A stretch of 64,000 bases of DNA from Isoperla grammatica (GCA_945910005.1 OX246747.1:1062947-1126946); one strand, 5' to 3'; counted from the first letter of the stretch, positions 1 through 12,124 are shown. Notes: generated by a model from the sequence alone, not told the origin. Made by a program: numbers and translations.

Positions 1-736
1 ACTGTTGTTGATAGACTGCCAACCGTATATTGGATCCTTGTCTACTGCCCATGCAATGCACACTGTTGTTGATAGACTGCCAACCGTATATTGGATCCTT
101 GTCTACTGCCCATGCAATGCACACTGTTGTTGATAGACTGCCAACCGTATATTGGATCCTTGTCTACTGCCCATGCAATGCACACTGTTGTTGATAGACT
201 GCCAACCGTATATTGGATCCTTGTCTACTGCCCATGCAATGCACACTGTTGTTGATAGACTGCCAACCGTATATTGGATCCTTGTCTACTGCCCATGCAA
301 TGCACACTGTTGTTGATAGACTGCCAACCGTATATTGGATCCTTGTCTACTGCCCATGCAATGCACACTGTTGTTGATAGACTGCCAACCGTATATTGGA
401 TCCTTGTCTACTGCCCATGCAATGCACACTGTTGTTGATAGACTGCCAACCGTATATTGGATCCTTGTCTACTGCCCATGCAATGCACACTGTTGTTGAT
501 AGACTGCCAACCGTATATTGGATCCTTGTCTACTGCCCATGCAATGCACACTGTTGTTGATAGACTGCCAACCGTATATTGGATCCTTGTGTACTGCCCA
601 TGCAATGCACACTGTTGTTGATAGACTGCCAACCGTATATTGGATCCTTGTGTACTGCCCATGCAATGCACACTGTTGTTGATAGACTGCCAACCGTATA
701 TTGGATCCTTGTGTACTGCCCATGCAATGCACACTG
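1..736. repeat. 61-bp tandem array, cut by the window edge
   Basis: Twelve near-identical 61-bp units start at 1, 62, 123 and so on. Each holds GGATCC and CAATGCACACTG. The last three units (from 550) share a C-to-G change (TGTCTACTG becomes TGTGTACTG), so that variant spread locally. The left end lies outside the window. Short open frames here, mostly on the minus strand, are by-products of the repeat. Confidence 0.97.
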
Positions 737-780
737 TCTCAACGATAAGCAAATAATTCCTTGTTTCACTCGTTCGTTAA

Positions 781-2521
781 ATCAGTACTCCGCTAAGTAG
801 AGTGCATCAGTACTCCGCTAAGTAGAGTGCATCAGTACTCCGCTAAGTAGAGTGCATCAGTACTCCGCTAGGTAGAGTGCATCAATACTCCGCTAAGTAG
901 AGTGCATCGTCAGTACTCCGCTAAGTAGAGTGCATCAGTACTCCGCTAGGTAGAGTGCATCAGTACTCCGCTAAGTAGAGTGCATCAGTACTCCGCTAAG
1001 TAGAGTGCATCAGTACTCCGCTAAGTAGAGTGCATCAGTACTCCGCTAAGTAGAGTGCATCAGTACTCCGCTAGGTAGAGTGCATCAATACTCCGCTAAG
1101 TAGAGTGCATCGTCAGTACTCCGCTAAGTAGAGTGCATCAGTACTCCGCTAGGTAGAGTGCATCAGTACTCCGCTAAGTAGAGTGCATCAGTACTCCGCT
1201 AAGTAGAGTGCATCAGTACTCCGCTAAGTAGAGTGCATCAATACTCCGCTAAGTAGAGTGCATCAATACTCCGCTAAGTAGAGTGCATCGTCAGTACTCC
1301 GCTAAGTAGAGTGCATCAGTACTCCGCTAGGTAGAGTGCATCAGTACTCCGCTAGGTAGAGTGCATCAATACTCCGCTAAGTAGAGTGCATCGTCAGTAC
1401 TCCGCTAAGTAGAGTGCATCAGTACTCCGCTAGGTAGAGTGCATCAGTACTCCGCTAAGTAGAGTGCATCAGTACTCCGCTAAGTAGAGTGCATCAGTAC
1501 TCCGCTAAGTAGAGTGCATCAGTACTCCGCTAAGTAGAGTGCATCAGTACTCCGCTAAGTAGAGTGCATCAGTACTCCGCTAAGTAGAGTGCATCAGTAC
1601 TCCGCTAAGTAGAGTGCATCAGTACTCCGCTAAGTAGAGTGCATCAGTACTCCGCTAAGTAGAGTGCATCAGTACTCCGCTAAGTAGAGTGCATCAGTAC
1701 TCCGCTAAGTAGAGTGCATCAGTACTCCGCTAAGTAGAGTGCATCAGTACTCCGCTAAGTAGAGTGCATCAGTACTCCGCTAAGTCGAGTGCATCAGTAC
1801 TCCGCTAAGTCGAGTGCATCAGTACTCCGCTAAGTAGAGTGCATCAGTACTCCGCTAAGTAGAGTGCATCAGTACTCTGCTAAGTAGAGTGCATCAGTAC
1901 TCCGCTAAGTAGAGTGCATCAGTACTCCGCTAAGTAGAGTGCATCAGTACTCCGCTAAGTAGAGTGCATCAGTACTCCGCTAAGTAGAGTGCATCAGTAC
2001 TCCGCTAGGTAGAGTGCATCAGTACTCCGCTAAGTAGAGTGCATCAGTACTCCGCTAAGTAGAGTGCATCAGTACTCCGCTAAGTAGAGTGCATCAGTAC
2101 TCCGCTAAGTAGAGTGCATCAGTACTCCGCTAAGTAGAGTGCATCAGTACTCCGCTAAGTAGAGTGCATCAGTACTCCGCTAAGTAGAGTGCATCAGTAC
2201 TCCGCTAAGTAGAGTGCATCAGTACTCCGCTAAGTAGAGTGCATCAGTACTCCGCTAAGTAGAGTGCATCAGTACTCCGCTAAGTAGAGTGCATCAGTAC
2301 TCCGCTAAGTAGAGTGCATCAGTACTCCGCTAAGTAGAGTGCATCAGTACTCCGCTAGGTAGAGTGCATCAGTACTCCGCTAAGTAGAGTGCATCAGTAC
2401 TCCGCTAAGTAGAGTGCATCAGTACTCCGCCAAGTAGAGTGCATCAGTACTCCGCTAAGTAGAGTGCACCATCAGTACTCCGCTAAGTAGAGTGCATCAG
2501 TACTCCGCTAAGTAGAGTGCA
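781..2521. repeat. 25-bp tandem array (~69 units)
   Basis: The 25-bp unit has the core CAGTACTCCGCTAAGTAGAG. Variants are AAGTAG/AGGTAG, CAGTACT/CAATACT, and 28-bp units with an inserted GTC near 906, 1109, 1287 and 1390. The variants recur in blocks of about 200 bp on the left half. The right half is almost uniform. ACTC and GAGT in each unit could form a short hairpin. Confidence 0.97.
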
Positions 2522-3276
2522 TTCACAAACTTCTTTAGTCCCGCCCACCTGGTTCGAAATTTCGTAAAGGAACTAGAAAAGTAGGAAATGAGGTTGAAAC
2601 TGTTAATTCAGCTATTTCGTAAAAGCATGAGGGGCAACTTCTGCCTGTTCCCATCACCATTGCCCCTCACCTCCCCTCCAGCCCCCCCCCCCCCCCCCCC
2701 CCCGTCAGTGTCCTCCCCGCCAGATAAGGATGCGTCGTCTCCCTTTTGACGCGTTCTTTGATGTCCGCCTGAGTATTTCATGACGTGAACTTTCTTCTTT
2801 CTTCATCGCACCCTTGACATGTACACGTCACTGTAGTTCCCCCCCCCCCCCCCCCCCCCCCCGTTCAGAATATTATTTGTGGTTCTGGTATCTCTCTCTC
2901 CCTCTCTCTCTCTTTCATTCCCTTCAAAATCCACCTGTTAACCTCGAACGGTTCCCTAATTAGCTCGTAGATTACATACAAATCCATCTGCAAATAATGT
3001 TTCTTTATAGATTGTATTTTCTCCGCTCTCCCCTCTTCAAGTAACATAGTGCCCATCTCTACCGCTTTGTGTTGCAGCCAACTAATGTCACAAGATCCTC
3101 CTGTTTAAACTCTTGAATCCTCCCCCACCCCCCATCGCACCCCTTATTTGCTCCAGATTACGAATCCATCTGCAAATAATCTCACATGAGATTGCTACCC
3201 CCCCTCCGCCCTCTCGCCCCCCCCCATGACATTCATATTAATCACTGGTGTTGTTCCCCTCGACAATTCTCTCCTT
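2522..3276. other. Spacer with two poly-C tracts and a CT microsatellite
   Basis: No gene seen. It holds C-tracts at 2682-2703 (22 nt) and 2839-2862 (24 nt), a CT-rich microsatellite at 2890-2914, and a duplicated phrase ATCCATCTGCAAATAAT near 2983 and 3165. Generally pyrimidine-rich on the plus strand. Confidence 0.85.
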
Positions 3277-4347
3277 GTCCTCCACGTGGTGGCTGCTACG
3301 TCACGCGTGTCTCATACGCTGTCCTCCACGTGGTGGCTGCTACGTCACGCGTGTCTCATACGCTGTCCTCCACGTGGTGGCTGCTACGTCACGCGTGTCT
3401 CATACGCTGTCCTCCACGTGGTGGCTGCTACGTCACGCGTGTCTCATACGCTGTCCTCCACGTGGTGGCTGCTACGTCACGCGTGTCTCATACGCTGTCC
3501 TCCACGTGGTGGCTGTTACGTCACGCGTGTCTCATACGCTGTCCTCCACGTGGTGGCTGCTACGTCACGCGTGTCTCATACGCTGTCCTCCACGTGGTGG
3601 CTGCTACGTCACGCGTGTCTCATACGCTGTCCTCCACGTGGTGGCTGTTACGTCACGCGTGTCTCATACGCTGTCCTCCACGTGCAGGGTGTTACGTCAC
3701 GCGTGTCTCATACGCTGTCCTCCACGTGGTGGCTGTTACGTCACGCGTGTCTCATACGCTGTCCTCCACGTGCAGGGTGTTACGTCACGCGTGTCTCATA
3801 CGCTGTCCTCCACGTGGTGGCTGTTACGTCAAGCGTGTCTCATACGCTGTCCTCCACGTAGTGGCTGTTACGTCACGCGTGTCTCATACGCTGTCCTCCA
3901 CGTGGTGGCTGCTACGTCACGCGGTCTCATACGCTGTCCTCCACGTGGTGGCTGCTACGTCACGCGTGTCTCATACGCTGTCCTCCACGTGGTGGCTGCT
4001 ACGTCACGCGTGTCTCATACGCTGTCCTCCACGTGGTGGCTGCTACGTCACGCGTGTCTCATACGCTGTCCTCCACGTGGTGGCTGCTACGTCACGCGTG
4101 TCTCATACGCTGTCCTCCACGTGGTGGCTGTTACGTCACGCGTGTCTCATACGCTGTCCTCCACGTGGTGGCTGTTACGTCACGCGTGTCTCATACGCTG
4201 TCCTCCACGTGGTGGCTGTTACGTCACGCGTGTCTCATACGCTGTCCTCCACGTGGTGGCTGCTACGTCACGCGTGTCTCATACGCTGTCCTCCACGTGG
4301 TGGCTGTTACGTCACGCGTGTCTCATACGCTGTCCTCCACGTGGTGG
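3277..4347. repeat. 44-bp tandem array (~24 units) with E-box palindromes
   Basis: Each 44-bp unit contains CCACGTGG, then TACGTCACGCGTG. Known subtypes have GCTGCTACG, GCTGTTACG or CAGGGTGTTACG. One unit near 3918 lacks a base. The unit has no stop codons in any forward frame and 44 is not a multiple of three, so all three forward frames stay open across the array (up to ~399 codons). That is a property of the repeat, not evidence of a gene. Confidence 0.97.
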
Positions 4348-5160
4348 GAGGGGTGAGAGAAGGAGAGAATCATCTTACAAGATAGAACAACCGTCGTAAA
4401 TAATGAAACTTATGTAAAATGAGCGAAGATTGACAGCTCAACAAGTTGAATGGTAATTTGATTTAATTTATATCATCTCGTGATCGGGTTAGGTGGGCGG
4501 GGGGGGGGAGAGGGGGATTACCAGGCGGTGTAAATAAGAGATGAGGGACGGAAGTTGGTGGATCGAGGGGGGGGGGGGGGGGATTAGGAAGTCTGGAACT
4601 AATTGATAAAGTTGTCTCTTGGCGTACAAATATTATTACGATCAGAGATATTTGGATAACTTACTATTTTAAGACTACATCAGCGTTTATCTGGTGGCAG
4701 CACATTGGAGGTCGCTATTCATATGGGGGTAGGCACAACGTTGTTCAACATGCATATTGTTTATAGTTTGTGTTGTGAGTAATTGAATCTGTTTTAATAC
4801 ATTAATATTGTAATAGCTGCTAATAGGACTGATACACAATGTACTGTTTTAAGTTACACAATTAGAACAAAAATCTGATTTTCAGGCATACTTTTAAAGC
4901 GTTAATCAACTCAAATTGAAAATGATGACCCGAAAACAGAAATACTGAAAAGTCAAATTAATGAACAATAACATCGAGTGCAAACTAATTTTCTCTCATT
5001 TAGCATTATTTTATAGTTTTAAAGTAATAACCCCATTCGGGCCCTGAGTAGCTCTGCCTGTCGCAAGAGGCGACTAAAGGCCCTCGGTATATGACCAAGT
5101 CGTCGAGTACGACCTAATAATCAAATTAAAGTAAATATATGTCAGAAAATTCACTATGGT
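4348..5160. other. AT-rich spacer with G-tracts and a small hairpin
   Basis: No gene seen. It holds a G-tract at 4567-4582 and shorter G-runs near 4499. Near the end is a hairpin-capable word, GTCGC-AAGAG-GCGAC (5060-5074), in a CpG-containing stretch that may be a fragment of a dispersed element. I cannot name it. Confidence 0.75.
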
Positions 5161-8100
5161 CGGGGGATTCCCCGTGTAGTCTTGTAAGGTAGTGGTTTCC
5201 AAGGCCATGTGTCTATAAGTCGGGGGATTCCCCGTGTAGTCTTGTAAGGCGGTGGTTACCAAGGCCATGTGTCTATAAGGCGGGGGATTCCCCGTGTAGT
5301 CTTGTAAGGCGGTGGTTACCAAGGCCATGTGTCTATAAGGCGGGGGATTCCCCGTGTAGTCTTGTAAGGCGGTGGTTACCAAGGCCATGTGTCTATAAGG
5401 CGGGGGATTCCCCGTGTAGTCTTGTAAGGCGGTGGTTTCCAAGGCCATGTGTCTATAAGGCGGGGGATTCCCCGTGTAGTCTTGTAAGGCGGTGGTTACC
5501 AAGGCCATGTGTCTATAAGGCGGGGGATTCCCCGTGTAGTCTTGTAAGGCGGTGGTTTCCAAGGCCATGTGTCTATAAGGCGGGGGATTCCCCGTGTAGT
5601 CTTGTAAGGCGGTGGTTTCCAAGGCCATGTGTCTATAAGGCGGGGGATTCCCCGTGTAGTCTTGTAAGGCGGTGGTTACCAAGGCCATGTGTCTATAAGG
5701 CGGGGGATTCCCCGTGTAGTCTTGTAAGGCGGTGGTTACCAAGGCCATGTGTCTATAAGGCGGGGGATTCCCCGTGTAGTCTTGTAAGGCGGTGGTTACC
5801 AAGGCCATGTGTCTATAAGGCGGGGGATTCCCCGTGTAGTCTTGTAAGGCGGTGGTTACCAAGGCCATGTGTCTATAAGGCGGGGGATTCCCCGTGTAGT
5901 CTTGTAAGGCGGTGGTTACCAAGGCCATGTGTCTATAAGGCGGGGGATTCCCCGTGTAGTCTTGTAAGGCGGTGGTTTCCAAGGCCATGTGTCTATAAGG
6001 CGGGGGATTCCCCGTGTAGTCTTGTAAGGTAGTGGTTTCCAAGGCCATGTGTCTATAAGGCGGGGGATTCCCCGTGTAGTCTTGTAAGGTAGTGGTTTCC
6101 AAGGCCATGTGTCTATAAGGCGGGGGATTCCCCGTGTAGTCTTGTAAGGCGGTGGTTTCCAAGGCCATGTGTCTATAAGGCGGGGGATTCCCCGTGTAGT
6201 CTTGTAAGGCGGTGGTTACCAAGGCCATGTGTCTATAAGGCGGGGGATTCCCCGTGTAGTCTTGTAAGGCGGTGGTCTCCAAGGCCATGTGTCTATAAGG
6301 CGGGGGATTCCCCGTGTAGTCTTGTAAGGCGGTGGTTACCAAGGCCATGTGTCTATAAGGCGGGGGATTCCCCGTGTAGTCTTGTAAGGCGGTGGTCACC
6401 AAGGCCATGTGTCTATAAGGCGGGGGATTCCCCGTGTAGTCTTGTAAGGCGGTGGTTTCCAAGGCCATGTGTCTATAAGGCGGGGGATTCCCCGTGTAGT
6501 CTTGTAAGGCGGTGGTTTCCAAGGCCATGTGTCTATAAGGCGGGGGATTCCCCGTGTAGTCTTGTAAGGCGGTGGTTTCCAAGGCCATGTGTCTATAAGG
6601 CGGGGGATTCCCCGTGTAGTCTTGTAAGGCGGTGGTTTCCAAGGCCATGTGTCTATAAGGCGGGGGATTCCCCGTGTAGTCTTGTAAGGCGGTGGTCACC
6701 AAGGCCATGTGTCTATAAGGCGGGGGATTCCCCGTGTAGTCTTGTAAGGCGGTGGTTTCCAAGGCCATGTGTCTATAAGGCGGGGGATTCCCCGTGTAGT
6801 CTTGTAAGGCGGTGGTTTCCAAGGCCATGTGTCTATAAGGCGGGGGATTCCCCGTGTAGTCTTGTAAGGCGGTGGTTATCAAGGCCATGTGTCTATAAGG
6901 CGGGGGATTCCCCGTGTAGTCTTGTAAGGCGGTGGTTTCCAAGGCCATGTGTCTATAAGGCGGGGGATTCCCCGTGTAGTCTTGTAAGGCGGTGGTTACC
7001 AAGGCCATGTGTCTATAAGGCGGGGGATTCCCCGTGTAGTCTTGTAAGGCGGTGGTTTCCAAGGCCATGTGTCTATAAGGCGGGGGATTCCCCGTGTAGT
7101 CTTGTAAGGCGGTGGTTTCCAAGGCCATGTGTCTATAAGGCGGGGGATTCCCCGTGTAGTCTTGTAAGGCGGTGGTTTCCAAGGCCATGTGTCTATAAGG
7201 CGGGGGATTCCCCGTGTAGTCTTGTAAGGCGGTGGTTTCCAAGGCCATGTGTCTATAAGGCGGGGGATTCCCCGTGTAGTCTTGTAAGGCGGTGGTTACC
7301 AAGGCCATGTGTCTATAAGGCGGGGGATTCCCCGTGTAGTCTTGTAAGGCGGTGGTTACCAAGGCCATGTGTCTATAAGGCGGGGGATTCCCCGTGTAGT
7401 CTTGTAAGGCGGTGGTTACCAAGGCCATGTGTCTATAAGGCGGGGGATTCCCCGTGTAGTCTTGTAAGGCGGTGGTTTCCAAGGCCATGTGTCTATAAGG
7501 CGGGGGATTCCCCGTGTAGTCTTGTAAGGCGGTGGTTTCCAAGGCCATGTGTCTATAAGGCGGGGGATTCCCCGTGTAGTCTTGTAAGGCGGTGGTTTCC
7601 AAGGCCATGTGTCTATAAGGCGGGGGATTCCCCGTGTAGTCTTGTAAGGCGGTGGTTACCAAGGCCATGTGTCTATAAGGCCGGGGATTCCCCGTGTAGT
7701 CTTGTAAGGCGGTGGTTTCCAAGGCCATGTGTCTATAAGGCGGGGGATTCCCCGTGTAGTCTTGTAAGGCGGTGGTTTCCAAGGCCATGTGTCTATAAGG
7801 CGGGGGATTCCCCGTGTAGTCTTGTAAGGCGGTGGTTTCCAAGGCCATGTGTCTATAAGGCGGGGGATTCCCCGTGTAGTCTTGTAAGGCGGTGGTTTCC
7901 AAGGCCATGTGTCTATAAGGCGGGGGATTCCCCGTGTAGTCTTGTAAGGCGGTGGTTTCCAAGGCCATGTGTCTATAAGGCGGGGGATTCCCCGTGTAGT
8001 CTTGTAAGGCGGTGGTTTCCAAGGCCATGTGTCTATAAGGCGGGGGATTCCCCGTGTAGTCTTGTAAGGCGGTGGTTTCCAAGGCCATGTGTCTATAAGG

Positions 8101-10140
8101 CGGGGGATTCCCCGTGTAGTCTTGTAAGGCGGTGGTTACCAAGGCCATGTGTCTATAAGGCGGGGGATTCCTCGTGTAGTCTTGTAAGGCGGTGGTTACC
8201 AAGGCCATGTGTCTATAAGGCGGGGGATTCCCCGTGTAGTCTTGTAAGGCGGTGGTTACCAAGGCCATGTGTCTATAAGGCGGGGGATTCCCCGTGTAGT
8301 CTTGTAAGGCGGTGGTTTCCAAGGCCATGTGTCTATAAGGCGGGGGATTCCCCGTGTAGTCTTGTAAGGCGGTGGTTACCAAGGCCATGTGTCTATAAGG
8401 CGGGGGATTCCCCGTGTAGTCTTGTAAGGCGGTGGTTTCCAAGGCCATGTGTCTATAAGGCGGGGGATTCCCCGTGTAGTCTTGTAAGGCGGTGGTCTCC
8501 AAGGCCATGTGTCTATAAGGCGGGGGATTCCCCGTGTAGTCTTGTAAGGCGGTGGTCTCCAAGGCCATGTGTCTATAAGGCGGGGGATTCCCCGTGTAGT
8601 CTTGTAAGGCGGTGGTTACCAAGGCCATGTGTCTATAAGGCGGGGGATTCCCCGTGTAGTCTTGTAAGGCGGTGGTTTCCAAGGCCATGTGTCTATAAGG
8701 CGGGGGATTCCCCGTGTAGTCTTGTAAGGCGGTGGTCTCCAAGGCCATGTGTCTATAAGGCGGGGGATTCCCCGTGTAGTCTTGTAAGGCGGTGGTTTCC
8801 AAGGCCATGTGTCTATAAGGCGGGGGATTCCCCGTGTAGTCTTGTAAGGCGGTGGTTTCCAAGGCCATGTGTCTATAAGGCGGGGGATTCCCCGTGTAGT
8901 CTTGTAAGGCGGTGGTTACCAAGGCCATGTGTCTATAAGGCGGGGGATTCCCCGTGTAGTCTTGTAAGGCGGTGGTTACCAAGGCCATGTGTCTATAAGG
9001 CGGGGGATTCCCCGTGTAGTCTTGTAAGGCGGTGGTTTCCAAGGCCATGTGTCTATAAGGCGGGGGATTCCCCGTGTAGTCTTGTAAGGCGGTGGTTTCC
9101 AAGGCCATGTGTCTATAAGGCGGGGGATTCCCCGTGTAGTCTTGTAAGGCGGTGGTTTCCAAGGCCATGTGTCTATAAGGCGGGGGATTCCCCGTGTAGT
9201 CTTGTAAGGCGGTGGTTACCAAGGCCATGTGTCTATAAGGCGGGGGATTCCCCGTGTAGTCTTGTAAGGCGGTGGTTACCAAGGCCATGTGTCTATAAGG
9301 CGGGGGATTCCCCGTGTAGTCTTGTAAGGCGGTGGTTTCCAAGGCCATGTGTCTATAAGGCGGGGGATTCCCCGTGTAGTCTTGTAAGGCGGTGGTTACC
9401 AAGGCCATGTGTCTATAAGGCGGGGGATTCCCCGTGTAGTCTTGTAAGGCGGTGGTTACCAAGGCCATGTGTCTATAAGGCGGGGGATTCCCCGTGTAGT
9501 CTTGTAAGGCGGTGGTTTCCAAGGCCATGTGTCTATAAGGCGGGGGATTCCCCGTGTAGTCTTGTAAGGCGGTGGTTTCCAAGGCCATGTGTCTATAAGG
9601 CGGGGGATTCCCCGTGTAGTCTTGTAAGGCGGTGGTTACCAAGGCCATGTGTCTATAAGGCGGGGGATTCCCCGTGTAGTCTTGTAAGGCGGTGGTTACC
9701 AAGGCCATGTGTCTATAAGGCGGGGGATTCCCCGTGTAGTCTTGTAAGGCGGTGGTTTCCAAGGCCATGTGTCTATAAGGCGGGGGATTCCCCGTGTAGT
9801 CTTGTAAGGCGGTGGTTTCCAAGGCCATGTGTCTATAAGGCGGGGGATTCCCCGTGTAGTCTTGTAAGGCGGTGGTTACCAAGGCCATGTGTCTATAAGG
9901 TGGGGGATTCCCCGTGTAGTCTTGTAAGGCGGTGGTTACCAAGGCCATGTGTCTATAAGGCGGGGGATTCCCCGTGTAGTCTTGTAAGGCGGTGGTTACC
10001 AAGGCCATGTGTCTATAAGGCGGGGGATTCCCCGTGTAGTCTTGTAAGGCGGTGGTTACCAAGGCCATGTGTCTATAAGGCGGGGGATTCCCCGTGTAGT
10101 CTTGTAAGGCGGTGGTTACCAAGGCCATGTGTCTATATGG
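5161..10140. repeat. 60-bp tandem array, 83 units, each with a kappaB-like palindrome
   Basis: Exactly 83 units of 60 bp keep register from 5161 to 10140 with no indels that I could see. Every unit carries GGGGATTCCCC except the one at 8161 (CCTC instead of CCCC). The main polymorphism is GGTTACC/GGTTTCC. Rarer ones are GGTCACC, GGTCTCC, GGTTATC and a GGTAGTGG variant (units at 5161, 6001, 6061). Because the period is a multiple of three, the minus strand is open from 10176 to 5074: about 1700 codons of a 20-residue repeat (MALVTTALQDYTGNPPPYRH with V/E exchange). The commonest variant changes an amino acid, and no composition or domain supports a gene, so it is not called as a CDS. Confidence 0.98.
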
Positions 10141-10552
10141 CGGTAAATCCTGCCTCCCTTGTCGCCGTAAACGCACGAGCGACTACGTGAGAGGAGAGAA
10201 GAGGTATTGGATTGTTTCGAATCAATCCCGCTACAACATTTGCCAGGTGGTTATACTGGTTTGTGGGTTGGGGGGGGGGGGGGGGGATGCGCCGCGTGGA
10301 AAAGAGTAATTTAATTTCCTGCGACTCTCCTAGATAAACTTGGTGTCGGAGGGCTCTACCGCGCCGGGAGACAGTTGATCCTCCCAGGCTGACGGGATCA
10401 GTTGAGCTGGGGGCTCAATCGTTATGTTTGGTTGTATCTACTGCGACGCACTCCGAGGTGAGATGTGTGTTCCTGGGCTCATGGATAGTATCAATATATA
10501 AATACGCGCCAGTTATCGTATTTTAGTTATACTTCTAGAACGCTGCACAATA
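10141..10552. other. Spacer with poly-G tract and possible old element fragment
   Basis: No gene seen. It holds a G-tract at 10270-10286 and a GC-rich stretch at 10320-10470 that looks like the untranslated part of a dispersed repeat, which I cannot assign. The first 50 bases contain GTCGC and GCGACTA words like those just left of the 60-bp array. Confidence 0.6.
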
Positions 10553-10893
10553 TTGAAAAGTGGCAAATGTCGGGAATGTAGTTTCTTAAGAACTGAAGCT
10601 GGGTGAAATGAATTTCAAGTATTGCAATGATTACAGTTCTCATTAGGGTATAGCTAAATAAGAAATTTACCCTAATACAAGCTTAATGATCGCAATATTT
10701 AAAATTTTGTTAATCCTCGATTTTATGAAACGACAAACATTTGTATCATTACTTTTTACAGTCATTATTCGTAATCTGAAATTAAAAACAATTAATCACT
10801 TATAACTGGGTAACAATACAAGTATTTGTAACTTATTGAACCCAGCATTTTAGTTCTTACGAATCCACAATTCGGGCATCTATCACTTTTAAA
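10553..10893. mobile_element. Probable foldback/MITE-like inverted repeat
   Basis: The stretch from about 10553 to 10640 is an imperfect reverse complement of about 10803 to 10893. Matching blocks include AAAAGTG, TTAAGAACT/TAAGAACT, and GGGT followed by a CAA(G/A)TA-like segment. The arms are roughly 90 bp and visibly diverged, with an AT-rich centre. No clear target duplication was found, so the superfamily is unknown and the element is probably old. Confidence 0.5.
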
Positions 10894-11074
10894 CATGTTT
10901 TAGCATTTTCAAGGTATTACGTAAAACCGTTAATTCCTTTAGGTTTCTATAGTGAGACTTCCAGGACGTACTGGACAGCCAGGCCATATCACGACGTACT
11001 GTGTAACGTTGCACGTGGCCACTTCGAACAAACGTACCGCACACGTCGTCGCGAGAAGTTACCCCTTAACGCAG
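10894..11074. other. Spacer
   Basis: No gene or repeat recognised. The right part is CpG-containing (CACGTCGTCGCGAG and similar). Confidence 0.6.
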
Positions 11075-12124
11075 CTACCTAGCTTCCTCTAATACCCACC
11101 ACTGACTGAGAGCAGCACTGAAGCGAGAAGTGTCTACCTAGCTTCCTCTAATACCCACCACTGACTGAGAGCAGCACTGGAGCGAGAAGTGGCTACATAG
11201 CTTCCTCTAATACCCACCACTGACTGAGAGCAGCACTGAAGCGAGAAGTGGCTACCTAGCTTCCTCTAATACCCACCACTGACTGAGAGCAGCACTGGAG
11301 CGAGAGTGTCTACCTAGCTTCCTCTAATACCCACCACTGACTGAGAGCAGCACTGGAGAGAGAAGTGGCTACCTAGCTTCCTCTAATACCCACCACTGAC
11401 TGAGAGCAGCACTGAAGCGAGAAGTGGCTACCTAGCTTCCTCTAATACCCACCACTGACTGAGAGCAGCACTGGAGCGAGAGTGTCTACCTAGCTTCCTC
11501 TAATACCCACCACTGACTGAGAGCAGCACTGGAGAGAGAAGTGGCTACCTAGCTTCCTCTAATACCCACCACTGACTGAGAGCAGCACTGGAGCGAGAGT
11601 GTCTACCTAGCTTCCTCTAATACCCACCACTGACTGAGAGCAGCACTGGAGAGAGAAGTGGCTACCTAGCTTCCTCTAATACCCACCACTGACTGAGAGC
11701 AGCACTGGAGAGAGAAGTGTCTACCTAGCTTCCTCTAATACCCACCACTGACTGAGAGCAGCACTGGAGAGAGAAGTGTCTACCTAGCTTCCTCTAATAC
11801 CCACCACTGTCTGAGAGCAGCACTGGAGAGAGAAGTGGCTACCTAGCTTCCTCTAATACCCACCACTGACTGAGAGCAGCACTGGAGAGAGAAGTGGCTA
11901 CCTAGCTTCCTCTAATACCCACCACTGACTGAGAGCAGCACTGGAGAGAGAAGTGTCTACCTAGCTTCCTCTAATACCCACCACTGACTGAGAGCAGCAC
12001 TGGAGAGAGAAGTGGCTACCTAGCTTCCTCTAATACCCACCACTGACTGAGAGCAGCACTGGAGCGAGAAGTGTCTACCTAGCTTCCTCTAATACCCACC
12101 ACTGACTGAGAGCAGCACTGGAGC
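11075..12124. repeat. 59-bp tandem array (~18 units)
   Basis: The unit carries CTACCTAGCTTCCTCTAATA and CCACTGACTGAGAGCAGCAC. Lengths are 59 bp with some 58-bp units (GGAGCGAGAGTGT lacking an A). Variants GAAGCGAG, GGAGCGAG and GGAGAGAG are intermixed. The GGAGAGAG type dominates the right half. Confidence 0.96.

Noticed and set aside
1..2521. CRISPR-like arrays
   Set aside because: Units are contiguous without unique spacers, and the context is eukaryotic.
2540..2575. GGTTCGAAATT as a tRNA B-box
   Set aside because: No A-box, cloverleaf or acceptor stem around it.
5074..10176. 1700-residue protein on the minus strand
   Set aside because: Frame preserved because the 60-bp unit has no stop in that frame; the main variant is nonsynonymous and no domain or splice structure supports it.
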